Of a DNA stretch of 64,000 nt, positions 1 through 10,367 are shown piece after piece. The translations under genes were made by a program, and so were the position numbers. Numbering within the stretch: position 1 is the stretch's first letter; each line of letters begins with the position of its first letter. The stretch is from Spizellomyces punctatus DAOM BR117 (lineage: Eukaryota; Chytridiomycota; Chytridiomycetes; Spizellomycetales; Spizellomycetaceae), in assembly GCF_000182565.1 (NCBI RefSeq), contig NW_015971554.1, positions 225,912 to 289,911 of the forward strand, given 5' to 3'. Below the pieces are notes generated by a model, which saw nothing but the letters and a program-made list of their open reading frames with translations, made no database searches and had not been told where the DNA came from.

Positions 1-616
1 GAGTCGATGGGATTGCCTGGAAAATTGTTTCCGATTATCAAGCAGTGCTGTAAAGGCAATCTACGGTATTTGAAGAAAAAGTAGTGTGACGGAATATGGT
101 GCTGGCCGTGTGAAAAAAGGAAATTGAACGAAGTTGGGAATGTACAGCCGCCCCGTGTGATTTAGCACACAATTGGGATTTGCCAATCTTTTTTTTATCC
201 GGGGGGTTTTTTATTCCTGTCTTTTGTATAGTTAGATGATGTTGAAAGTCTTGACTGTAATTGTTGTGTTGTGGTGGTTTTGTATCATAATTTGGTGGGT
301 TTATTTATCCTTTGCGTGGTCTGGTGGTAATGAGCGGAAATGAAAAGAATGAAGGGCTCAGCTGGATAAGGGTGTACAAGATTGTAATGCATTGTTGGTA
401 AAAAGAAGTCCCAGAGTAAGGGATTGCAGACTGGTACAAGGCGTTGAGGAAATGGAGATCTTTGGCTGGAGTCAGTATTCTTTAATCTTTTCATGTTGCA
501 GCCTACTTCCTATACAAGCTTTTGCAAACTGATCCTACAGACTATATGGTACATGTGGGAGACGAGTCTATCCAAACTTCGCCTCTTAAACTATTCAAAC
601 GCTACACTAACAATGC
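1..616. other. Intergenic, 3' flank of the DOMON-b561 gene
   Basis: I see no convincing coding region here. The stretch is T-rich downstream of the stop codon of the minus-strand gene that ends at 617, as expected for a terminator and polyadenylation region. No tRNA-like fold or repeat was recognised. Confidence 0.5.
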
Positions 617-3600
617 CTATGACGACTCTGCAACCTTTGGCTCATCTGGTAGCACACATACTTCCGCATGCGAGACGCCCAAACCATCCACCAAACTCTC
701 ATACACGAACCCTTCAAACGGCTTTGGACCACACACCAAAATCTTTTGCGATGCATCCGACATTGTCCTATTCCACCCCGCAACATTCAATGCCTGGTCC
801 AAGACGGCTTGATCCAGCCTTCCCTCGTGCACGATGCACGAGTCCGAAAACGAAGCTTTTGGCGCTGGTGTGGAAAGAACCCACATGACACGAAGCTGGC
901 CTGGATAGGCCAAGCAAGCTCCCTCAATAAGTTCCCGGCCAATACAGTCATCAACAGAATGTACACACGATAAGAGCGTCACGACGGGGAGGGCCCCACA
1001 TGGGGGATACGTGACGCCCAAGGGGAAGACACCAGACTCGTTGGTGGTTATGTTGCGCCCTTCTGCCCATCCATCATAAGAGTGTGAGTGGACGAGAACT
1101 TGATCGGAGGGAGACAGGGCGAGTTCGTCGGGGTTTTGTGGTGAGTAGGATTGGAAGACTTGGAGGGGAACTTGGGCGGGTAAAAAGAGGGTTGAAAGGA
1201 ATTGAAGGGCTTGAACGAGTGCCGAACCCGCCGAGATGTAAAGAATTTTTTCAGGAATGCTTTGTGTGGATGAGAGGGGACGAGATGGGTGTGTTGAGAA
1301 CGTGCCCACACCGCACGGTCCTCGGAACTTCCATTGTCGTTCCCCTTCTTTAGATCGAGTCAAAAAGGAGGATACGGGCCCTCCAGTGTGTTTGACAATG
1401 ATTTCAAAGGACCCCATAGATCCATTTATGGGAGTGTAGAATCTCGTGTGGATGGTGTTGTTGATGCGCGTTGAGAGCTGGATGGCCTGTCCTGGAACAA
1501 AGTGGGGTGGGTTGGTTGCAGTGTGTGGGTAGAGGATCGTGAATTTGAGCTTGTAGATGGGGGATGAGTGCGAGGGTGGAGTGAGGAGAGTCGACGATAC
1601 GAGGGCGTATCGATGGTATTGGGCTGGAATCCAGGTTGCGGATGAACCTGTGATTTCGCCCACCAGTAAGGTGGAGAGTCTTGCGAGGGCTGCGTTAGTG
1701 TGGGAATGGGTTCTCCGTGACTTTTGAATCAGCCGCCATTCCTGTTCGGTAAAGCTTGTTGAGCCGTACGTTGGTGGGGCGGCTGAGCTCGACCTCGGCG
1801 AGCTAGCCTCCATGAGCGTTTTGCGACGAGGCAAGGTCCTGACGCGGGGCAAGCTATTGTTCAAGTTGCTCTTGCCGTTTATTTCTGGAAGAACAGACGC
1901 ACGGTCGATACCGTCGCTCACATTTTCTCGCCGCAAAAACTCGTCGGGATCTACACCCGCTTCCCCAAAGTAATCGTTGGTAATGTCCGTTCCTGCCACC
2001 GTGTACATAATCAGTTGCCCACCGGGGTGAGAGGACACCCATCGGGAGATATCGTAAACGTATTGACCGTTGGCGACGACAAGAAGTTCTCCGGCGAGGA
2101 TAGCGCTGTCAATATCTCCCCAGGTGTATTTTTGGAGGGGCTTAGAAGGCGTGCTGTGATTGAGTGCTAGATCTTGGGAGGTCTTTGAGAGCTCTTCCTT
2201 AACGGCTGGTGGAGTCGTTTGTTTACCGGGTGTGTACCAGGCATTAACCTTTTTTCCCGAAACTTGCAGCGTCCGTCTCCTGTTCCACCACCCAACTGCC
2301 TCACTACCGACAAACAGCCCCATCCAAAAGACACACACTATCGCAAAGAAAATCCACTGTCCCTTTCCCCTAAAGTACGTTTCCTCCAACGGATACATGA
2401 TATCGATGCCCAAGCCACTCTGCACAAACCCAGTAAAGACTAGGGCCTTTCCAATCCACGAATGCAGGATGCGGAACCATTTATGCCGTTTGATCCATTC
2501 CACGCTCAAGCCGAGACGATTGTAGGTTCCGAGGAAAGCTTGGGTCATGATAAGAGGGAAAAGGATCAAGCCGAGTAGAGGATGCGACCTGAGATCGTGG
2601 TTCTCGCTTCGCGGTGTGTTGCGCGGGTCTTCGGGACGGAGGGCGGCGATGATGATGGAGCAAAAAATGATGGTGAGGAGCGTCGCGAGGGTTTGGGTCG
2701 CAATGTGGATTCTCATCCATCCGGGGCGGGATTTCATATACCGTGACCAAAAGAGTCCAAACGGCATCAAAATACACCAAGAAACGAACATGCCAATTCC
2801 GTGCGCTTCTTTGGAGCGCATGCCATCATTCACGATCCTGTTTGCTCCGTTCAAAAAGTTGATCAGGTGTCTCCCTCTATTCCGTTCGCCGTGATAAAAG
2901 AGGTATCCATCTTTGCCCCGCTCATCTGGGTCCGCATTGAATGCCCAGATAACACTAAACTCCTCATCAATGTCAATGTTCCAGTGGTTGTTGTCAGAGG
3001 GACGTATTGGGCGGCGAAATTCAAAAACAATTGTATTGTCGACAACCGTCTGGAGTAACCCGTCTGTCACCAAGATTTTGTGAGCGGAGGGAACAGGCGG
3101 GGAATACTTTTTGGACGGATCCGACTCTGTGAATAGGATCCGCTTGGTATTCGGGTTGGCGTACAGGATCAACATGTCAGATGTCAACATGGAGGGCCCG
3201 AACCCGAATCCTATCCAAGCGTTCCAAATGCTTTTGCCTTTTTCGCCCTTTTTAGATGCCATCCAGTACTTGGTGGCATTGAAAGTAAGGGCACCATGTA
3301 TACTATCGGTTTCCACCGTCCAGTAAAAGTGAAAAGAATTGGTGGGTTCAAAGTCATCGATTCCATAGGCGAATTCGAGTGAACCGACTGGCAGCTGGAG
3401 GTTGATGGCGGGTTTTCCCGCAGGAACGATGCGAGACGAAGTTGGAGGGGATGGAGTTGGGGATGGGCGACCGGCCTTGTCAGTCTTGACGGATGTTGGC
3501 GTTGGTGTCGTCTTGAGCGGGGTCGTCCCAGTACTGGTTGACGAGACAGTAACTACAGGAGAGACATTCTCATCCAACGTAATCGCCTGCCGTTGTTTAG

Positions 3601-3891
3601 TCGTAAACGTCACCGGCGTATTTGTGGGTCCTACAGTGGGAAGCGCCGACGACGACGACCTATCACACACAAATTAGCTTCCAGTCACTTGCATCACACC
3701 ACACCAAAAGTAACCTACGTTTTGTCATCATCATCGTCATCATGTTTGTCATCATCGCCTAAAAGAATGCGAACTCGATTCAATATCCCAAGATTGTTGT
3801 CGTCGCCGTTATCAATCAAGTCCCGTGAAATCCGCGTAGCTTTCGTCCATTCCACAAGTAAAAGCAGGGGAAACAGGTGGAATATCCGCAT
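617..3891 (-). CDS. DOMON - cytochrome b561 - cytochrome b5 - flavin reductase fusion protein
   Basis: Two exons (3891-3719 and 3659-617) split by a 59-bp GT..AG intron give about 1071 residues. The start at 3891 is chosen because it supplies a signal peptide (MRIFHLFPLLLLVEW). Domains in order: a Ser/Thr/Pro-rich linker; a DOMON heme or sugar-binding domain (about 145-300); a five-helix cytochrome b561 unit (342-519) with candidate heme histidines H344, H376, H417 and H457; a cytochrome b5-like domain (566-649) with HPGG at 602-605; and a C-terminal b5-reductase-like FAD/NAD module (about 734-1071) with RFYTP, GGPVSSFL and CGPKPF motifs. By family knowledge this would carry electrons from cytosolic NAD(P)H through FAD and hemes across the membrane to an outer DOMON domain, perhaps for ferric reduction. 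The substrate is unknown. The second axial histidine usual in cytochrome b5 is not evident. Confidence 0.85.
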
Positions 3892-4411
3892 TTTACGGAA
3901 GGGAATCTGCGGCGAGTAGCCGTTCAATCTGTCCTTTAGGACGAGGGGTGTTCAAATGCTCGAGTGGTTATCGTTCTTGGCAAAAACGTTCGCTCAACAA
4001 AAAACCGATGAATCAAAGAAAGCTGAAAGCAAGCAAACAAGGCAACAAGGGAAGAAATTCTAAAGACCCCTCCTCGCTTGAAAGTCAAAAAGCTTCTCCT
4101 GTGTATCATTATTTAAATTTGAAACATCCCCAACGGCTTGTGTAACTTTGCTTAATTGGCCGCGTTTCAGATTTATAAGAGGAGGCTTAGCTTTTAAAGT
4201 TGGCTTTTGGTAAATTGGCCGTTTGGAACTGTTTGATGAGTGTTTTTGGGTTATTTTGCTGCTAGTTGGTTCATTCCATGAGGTCCTTCTATTCCATAGG
4301 CTGACACAATGGGAGTTGCAGGAATGTACGAATGGGGTTCAATCCTTTCAACGTTTTCACGTCCTTGTTTGTGAATGAAGGAGCTCCGGTATAGGTCTCG
4401 AACACATTCTG

Positions 4412-4431
4412 CACACACACACACACACACA
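4412..4431. repeat. (CA)10 microsatellite
   Basis: Ten uninterrupted CA dinucleotides, visible directly. Confidence 0.95.
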
Positions 4432-6340
4432 TGGAATTTTATTGCAAGCAGCAGGTCCGATATTTTGACCAATGTAATAAACAAAGAATTGTAGTGTAGT
4501 CGGCTGAGCGCCGCACAAAAGCAAAGCTCCGGGGGCGCTTCATCTGTATTTCTTTTTTGCTGAGGTCCGGTGGCAATTTGACTAGATTATTTATGAGGAA
4601 GGACGGGAGCGAAACGAAAATTCCACACAATTGCTTTTGTTCCATTAGGTCTCTATGGGGCGCTCGGAAAGAAAAAGTTCATTGAAAGAATATGAAAAGC
4701 AAGAATTGGAAGGTTTACCTCGTCTGGAGCGGCGTGTTCCCAAACGTCTTTTATTCGCTGTCGCTCCATTCGGCTGTTAATACGTAATTAACCATGATTG
4801 TTATTTCACTTGCCCGAGAACCAGGACAAAAAACATTGTCGCTGCTGCATCTCCACAATTTTGTATTTGTTATACTGTCGCTAGTATCCTACACAACCGG
4901 TTGATGAATCTGTCCAGTCAAAATAACCTTAGTGCTAAGAGCGATTCAAATGCACTGCCATTGCAGAGAAATGGTACACTGATAAGAGGCGGCCTAGCAA
5001 TTGGGTAACCTGCAATGAATGGTGTGAAGGGCACACATAATCAAGTTGTTCTTGATCCACATTCGCAGTACGGAGCCTACACCAATACAATTAGTTGCAA
5101 AGTCCACAAATAGTAAATGCCGCGAGCTTTTTGTTTTGAAAAAATCCAAGCAATACGTTTGTTTTGACGGTGGGGATAGCTGTCAGAGTTGGGAATTCCA
5201 AGCACTGGCGCTTTTTTTCCGATAAGCAGATGACATCCTGCTCTATCGTCCTGCGCCTTGCTACCTATGAGCAGAAGCTGCAGGACGCATGATATGCATG
5301 TTACATTCTTTGACCATGCCATCAAAAAACACTCTTCTAAAAAAGACTTTTAGTCCAGAAATGGACCGGATGCTGTGCAGTAAAGCGCACCGTATCATGA
5401 TGATGCAAGCTGAAGGTTCATGCATGTAGCTCTTAATTAAAATTGGGCAGTGGCGGTGCAACCGTTACTAGGGCACACAGTATGCTTCATATTGGATAAA
5501 CTTGAGATAGAAGCATTTGCAACACATTTGTTGATTTGCCTAAATGTTACCTCGATAAAGGAAAAGCGCTCGATATTAGGAATTACTTGCAATAGATCAA
5601 AAACAACTCACCCCCATTCTTCCCAGCGGTACCCACAACGCAGTTCAATTCCTAGAAAGGGTAGACCTTACAGCGTTCACCTTCCTACCAGTGACTTAAT
5701 GTTTACTTTAATCATTGTTGTAGAGTCTATCAGGAATTGGTAAGATGGACTATAGCGGATGCCCTTGACTACACCTGTCAACACAGCAACTTCTATCATA
5801 AACCAGGATCATTGAGAACTGGGACGTATTTCTCTCACCTGTCACCCAACCCTATCCATCATAACTGTGCTTACTATCTACGCTACCCGCCACTTTTGAT
5901 GGAACCGTCTACCACTAATAGCACCAACGACAAAAGCTATTCGTTCAAATACATGGTTCTCAATTTCACAAAACGTTGGTCGACAATGAGTTCCACCCTG
6001 TCCAGTTTGCAACGGCCCATCGCGATACGGCCAACACGACCCCACAAGGTTTTGAGACAAGGGCAAGAGCTGGCGGCGTATCAGTGAAGCAGCGGGCAGT
6101 GCTCGTCCTGAGAAAAAGATAATGTGCTCAACCCTTCTTTCAATGAACGAAGACAGCTGGTTGATTGCACTTGAAAGCCACTGTTACTCGCTATTGATCC
6201 TCAAGACACCTTCTTGGGAACCGGCATAGCGATCTGTTGTTTCTTCTGCTGATGCAAAATACAAACCAATCCGTCTTCTTTTCCAACAATGTCCAGTCCG
6301 AAAGGCTGTCTGATGATGTCCGATCTCGCTTGTCCGAGAA

Positions 6341-6555
6341 CGTGGGAAAATCAAGATAAACAAATGACTCGCTTCACGCGTTTACATAATCTTGACTCGC
6401 GCACCGTTGGGCAAGGGGAACCCAGGAGGTGAAAACGACGACGATGATTGGGCATCAATGAGGTGACGTACGCAGGATACGGAAATCTTCCGCCGACGAA
6501 TTCCGAAATTGCAAAAAAAAAAGCGCAGTCCTCCAGGTTTATAAAAAGGCGACCT
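6341..6555 (-). repeat. Dispersed repeat, copy 1
   Basis: The reverse complement of this segment closely matches 63035-63277. Shared blocks include a TATA-like CTTTTTATAA, a T-tract followed by GCAATTTCGGAATTCGTCGG, CCCAATCATCGTCGTCGTTT, and the end block GTGAAGCGAGTCATTTGTTT. The two copies are in opposite orientation and differ mainly by an internal replacement of about 30-50 bp. The flanks do not match. No terminal inverted repeats or coding capacity were seen. It could be a non-autonomous element or a duplicated promoter and 5' gene fragment. Confidence 0.8.
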
Positions 6556-7489
6556 TTCCACTCCCCCCGTTCTTCTTTGTTCCCCACCTTTCGCTATTGC
6601 TTTTTAGTGTGTTAGATGTTCTTGCCTTTTTTGCTATTTTGTGTTGCATGGGACTGTAGTCTGCGTGGCCGGAGCGACTGCCTCCATCCTTAGGTGGAGC
6701 CCAATGATGGGGCCGGAGGGCACCTTTGCTCAATGATGGTCACCGGAGGGAGGGCCCGGTGGGTGAACAAAAACATGTTTGTTTATTCCAATGGCTGTCG
6801 CCACAAAATGGAATCAAAAAAATACTTTAAAAATAAAGGAAGAAAAGCACCGAGAAGGACGTCTCTCAAATGAAACTTTTACCATCATTGATGCTCTGGC
6901 TTATGGTCGACTACACTCTGAACGCCATGCTCGCTCATCCTGCCTGCTGAAGAACAAGATACTGTATCTTTTACGCAGTGTTGAATACTCGCCATCAAAT
7001 GGCAGCCAAGTTCAAAAGACTAGCACCGCCCAGGGTATGGTCTTGCACTCGCTTGGAAGCAGTATGGGAAGGTAGATAATACTATGTTTCAAAATGGATT
7101 TTGATATAAATAACGGTTGATTCAAGCTCTGGTTATTTTGTGGGTTCCTCTAGACTGTCATCAAATTTCAGTCTCGTCGCATCCTGAGCATGATGCACTT
7201 CAATGATGCCTTCGACAGTTCCAACTATCCGTTGAATAAGTCTTGCAGGTCGTTCAGTTCCGTCATAGCTTGTCCATAAGGTGAACTGGTAGGATGCAAT
7301 CGGGCTCTCAACAGTCCTGCACAGGCAGTAAATCGTAACATTTGGCTGTAATACTTGAAAATATTGAAATAAATGATACATTCAAGCAATGATGTATTTC
7401 CAATAGATGATACACTGGTAAAAAGCAGACGCATTTTGCAACAATTAATACACATTTTGGGGTGTCCAACAAGAGCTTTTGCCAATCGA

Positions 7490-7990
7490 CTACCGAGACC
7501 AATCGCAAGGAGGCGGCGAAGATGGTGCCATCCGGTAGCCGGTGCCGGTCTTAAACGTCATCGACCAATTCCAACCACCCCAATGCTGCTCAACAGACAG
7601 TTCCACTCCTTCATTTTGGCACAGCTCAATGGCAATTCTAACTACATCGGGGTTCTCAAATCCTTTCGGAGGGTCATGATCAACATCCTCAGGGTTCAAG
7701 CGTCCTACTCCAGAAATCGTCATGATGCCGTCCTTTTCAAAAGCACTGAAGCCATTTGGATAATTGCTCTTGATCTCTGAATATATCGAATTGATTGCAG
7801 CTATAGCTTCATCAGTCTTCTCGTCAATGTACCTGGACACTCGAGCACGCAGACAGTCACTTAAAGTTCCCTCCTCGGTAATGCTGCGTACAGGTTTGGA
7901 AGGCTGCTGGGTCACTGTTTGGTTTTGGGAGGCATTGCTGCCTGATTCAGCAAGGACGAAGGAAGTTTTTGAGGTGTGGCTAGCGGGCAT
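7490..7990 (-). CDS. Unknown small protein, tandem paralogue A
   Basis: A 166-residue protein. The start at 7990 (MPASHTSK) is preferred to the upstream in-frame Met at 8197 because the paralogy begins after it. It shares with the next two loci a core containing GTLSDCLRARVSRYIDEKT, an AIAAINSIYSEIK helix, a glycine-rich turn (MTISGVGRL) and the signature ELCQNEGVELSVEQ. There is no signal peptide, membrane segment or known family that I recognise. The N-terminal 50 residues are polar and probably disordered. It is the most diverged of the three copies and has a longer C-terminus rich in Pro and Ser. Function is unknown. Confidence 0.7.
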   Translation of the reverse strand: MPASHTSKTSFVLAESGSNASQNQTVTQQPSKPVRSITEEGTLSDCLRARVSRYIDEKTDEAIAAINSIYSEIKSNYPNGFSAFEKDGIMTISGVGRLNPEDVDHDPPKGFENPDVVRIAIELCQNEGVELSVEQHWGGWNWSMTFKTGTGYRMAPSSPPPCDWSR

Positions 7991-8298
7991 GGTATGTTTT
8001 GCAGGTGAATTGTGTGTGTGCGGTTGGATTCGTTCAGGACGAGGATGAAAAAACTGAGGGAGAGCAACTTTTAAGAAGCTTTTTCCAGTCGCGGGATGTT
8101 GAGGCCCCCATTTGCACCATGGAAGCTTAAAAAAGTTGAACATTTCAACATTTATGGGCATACCACATGTTTGAGACCCTTGCCACCCTAAAGCCAAAGA
8201 ATATGGAAAAAGTCGACTATTGCACTACGAAATGAGCAACGAGATGTATTTGCAAATACAAGGAACACAGCAATGAACGTTGGACAATTTCCAATAAA

Positions 8299-8778
8299 CT
8301 AAATCTTAATCTTCATGCTCCACTTCCGTTTAGTAAAGGAGACAGTGAGCTCCACACCTTCATTCTTGCAAAGTTCAGTAGCCACACGGAGCAGTTCGGT
8401 ATCCCCAAGTAAGGGACCTGCTGGAAAACCGTCCACACCGTCGGTCCCAGAAAAGATTGTGAAGCCATTCTTTTCAGTGACAGTGACATCTTGCGAGCGG
8501 TTTTTGATGAGATTCCACAGGTTGTTGATTACAGCGATGGCTTCCTTGGTTTTCTTGTCCCTGTAAATTTCTGCTTCTGCGTGCAGACAGTCACCAAGAA
8601 GGCCGTCCGCGGTAATACTGTATTGACTCTTGGAAGCAGATGGTTCTTGTTCAGCGATCTGCGCTGCAGGGATATTATCTTTCGATTCAAAATATGTATG
8701 TTGGGGGCCTACCCAATCGCCAACAGTCGTAATGGGATTACTATTCCGACTGCGTACGCTGTTTGATTTGCGTGTCAT
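8299..8778 (-). CDS. Unknown small protein, tandem paralogue B
   Basis: An intact 159-residue single-exon gene starting at ATG 8778. It has a basic, polar N-terminus (MTRKSNSVRSRN) and then the conserved core: ADGLLGDCLHAEAEIYRDKK, a helix ending in VINNLWNLIKN, GFTIFSG, LLRVATELCKNEGVELTV and a C-terminal KWSMKI strand. The pattern of helix, turn and strand suggests a small folded domain of about 100 residues after a disordered leader. No catalytic motif, membrane segment or family is recognised. It shares 5' and 3' flanks with the decayed copy at 9096-9572, so all three loci arose by tandem duplication. Confidence 0.75.
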   Translation of the reverse strand: MTRKSNSVRSRNSNPITTVGDWVGPQHTYFESKDNIPAAQIAEQEPSASKSQYSITADGLLGDCLHAEAEIYRDKKTKEAIAVINNLWNLIKNRSQDVTVTEKNGFTIFSGTDGVDGFPAGPLLGDTELLRVATELCKNEGVELTVSFTKRKWSMKIKI

Positions 8779-9095
8779 ATTGATTTAGGCTAGAGTTCAG
8801 TCGACAGCGGTGTGAGAGGACACTCTTTTTGAGAAGGCTTTCCACTCGCCAACCAAATTGGTTACTGAATCATTCACGACAAGACCCATTTTCCAAGCCG
8901 CATGAAAATGCGTCAAAACTGCCCAAAGCTTCCAGTTGCATCATTTGATTGAAAGGCCGGGGTTGCGTTCTTTGATTTCAACCTGTCAATCAAAAAGTCG
9001 ACTATTGCACTGATGAAATGAGCAATGAGATGTATTTGCAAATACAAGGAACACACAGAAATGCACGTTTAACAAGATTGACATTCTTCAATCAA

Positions 9096-9572
9096 CTAGC
9101 TCTTAAACTTCATGCTCCACTTGCGTTTCCAGACATCTTGATCTTCAGAGAGAATGAGCTCCACACCTTCATTCTTGCAAAGCTCAGTAGCGCGGCGAAG
9201 CAATTCGGCATCCTGAGCTAGAGAATATGCTCCAACACCGCCAGAAAACGTTGTGAAGCCATTTTCTCGACTGACAGTGATACTTCTCCAGCGTTCTGTG
9301 ATGTGGATATAAATATCGTTGATTACACAGATAGCTTTGTTGGTTTTCTCGTCCCTGTAAAACACCGCTTGACCGCGCAGACAATCGCTGAGAAGGCCGT
9401 CCGTGGTAATCCTGTATTGACTCTCGGAACCAGATGGTTTTTGTTCAGCAATCTGCGCTGCAGGGATATTATCTTTCGTTTCAGCGACACCCCATCCGTA
9501 GGCATCGGGGACTTCCCAACCGTCACCAGTCGTATTGGGATTGCTATTCCAACTGCGTACGCTGTTTGATTT
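9096..9572 (-). pseudogene. Tandem paralogue C, start codon deleted
   Basis: The reading frame aligns with paralogue B over its whole length, ending in CKNEGVELIL and KWSMKFKS. The start region is missing. In B the sequence AAATCAA-TATGACACGC-AAATCAA spans the ATG. In C only one AAATCAA remains, a clean 17-bp loss between 7-bp direct repeats. The frame upstream now runs into TAG, and no in-frame ATG precedes the conserved core. It is therefore probably untranslated or begins at a non-AUG codon. The rest of the frame is still open, which points to recent inactivation. Confidence 0.7.
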
Positions 9573-9776
9573 AGGCTAGAGTTCAGTCGAGAGCGGTGTG
9601 AGAGGCGCACTTTCTTTGAGATGACAATCCACTCGCCAATTAAATTAGCTTTTATTTGTTGAATCATACATGACAAGACCCACTTTCCAAGCCGCATGAT
9701 ATGCGTCAGAACGGCCCAAAGCTTCCATCATTTGATGGACCCGCGGGTTACGTTCTTTTGCTTCAACCTGTCAATC

Positions 9777-10367
9777 AAAATAATTATATGAATTGTCAAA
9801 ATTAGGATTATCATTGAGATTTTGGGGGAATCTCGCAGTAAGCATCATGAAACTGTATTGCAGGTGGTGCAAAGATTCTTCATTTTCATACAAATAATAT
9901 ATTCTCGAATCACATTCTATGGTCAGAGTGAGTGTCAGCCCGGTAATGCAAAGATGCTTGCAGCATGTACTATGGTATTCGTCAATGGAGGTGTGTTTGC
10001 CAGAGTCAGACAGAGTGGCAAGACGTAATGTAAAATCAACAGTGCATAGACGAACATGGGTACCTTCCATCCGGTTCCCCCAGCAAAAATCCATCAACAC
10101 ATATTCACATGTTGCGGGTCGTCAGACCGAGTTTAAGCATAGGTAGCCACTTGATAATGATGCTTCCCCCTCTTGGTCACGAGGAAATGTCGATGGCATT
10201 CCAAGATCTCGCATGTCAAAAACACCCAAATTCAAAAAACAACCAAAGTCAAAAACTCTGTATCCATTCACCACCATAAAAAAAAGAAAAAAAAAGGCAT
10301 CCCAATCCCAATACAAACACCCTACCCAAAGAGCACCTTCCAAAAATGTGTTTTGTAGTTCTCCTAC
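9777..10367. other. Intergenic
   Basis: No gene seen. This is the upstream region of the tandem family (-) and the 3' flank of the RNF10-like gene (-). Confidence 0.5.

Larger units (their letters stand above)
3892..7489. other. Long intergenic region (3.6 kb)
   Basis: Several short open frames occur on both strands, but none has the composition of a real protein, a plausible splice partner or a recognisable family. The region holds a (CA)10 microsatellite at 4412-4431 and one copy of a dispersed repeat at 6341-6555, followed by GC-rich DNA at 6660-6760. A non-coding RNA gene or a degraded mobile element cannot be excluded. Confidence 0.5.
8206..9776. repeat. Tandem duplication of a roughly 785-bp unit
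   Basis: Units 8206-8989 and 8990-9776 are direct tandem copies carrying paralogues B and C plus flanks. Each unit starts with GTCGACTATTGCACT followed by a near-identical stretch containing GAGATGTATTTGCAAATACA. Each ends with a shared upstream block containing TTCCAAGCCGCATGA and CAACCTGTCAATCAAAA. Divergence is moderate, so the duplication is recent but not brand new. Confidence 0.85.

Noticed and set aside
2160-3677. Several plus-strand frames opposite the DOMON-b561 gene
   Set aside because: They are antisense shadows of a well-supported long coding frame.
4250-4484. Minus-strand frame across the (CA) microsatellite
   Set aside because: It encodes a CVCVC run produced by the repeat, with no other coding evidence.
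5450-6087. Two overlapping plus-strand open frames of about 100 codons
   Set aside because: Atypical composition, no homology recognised, and no splice-supported extension.
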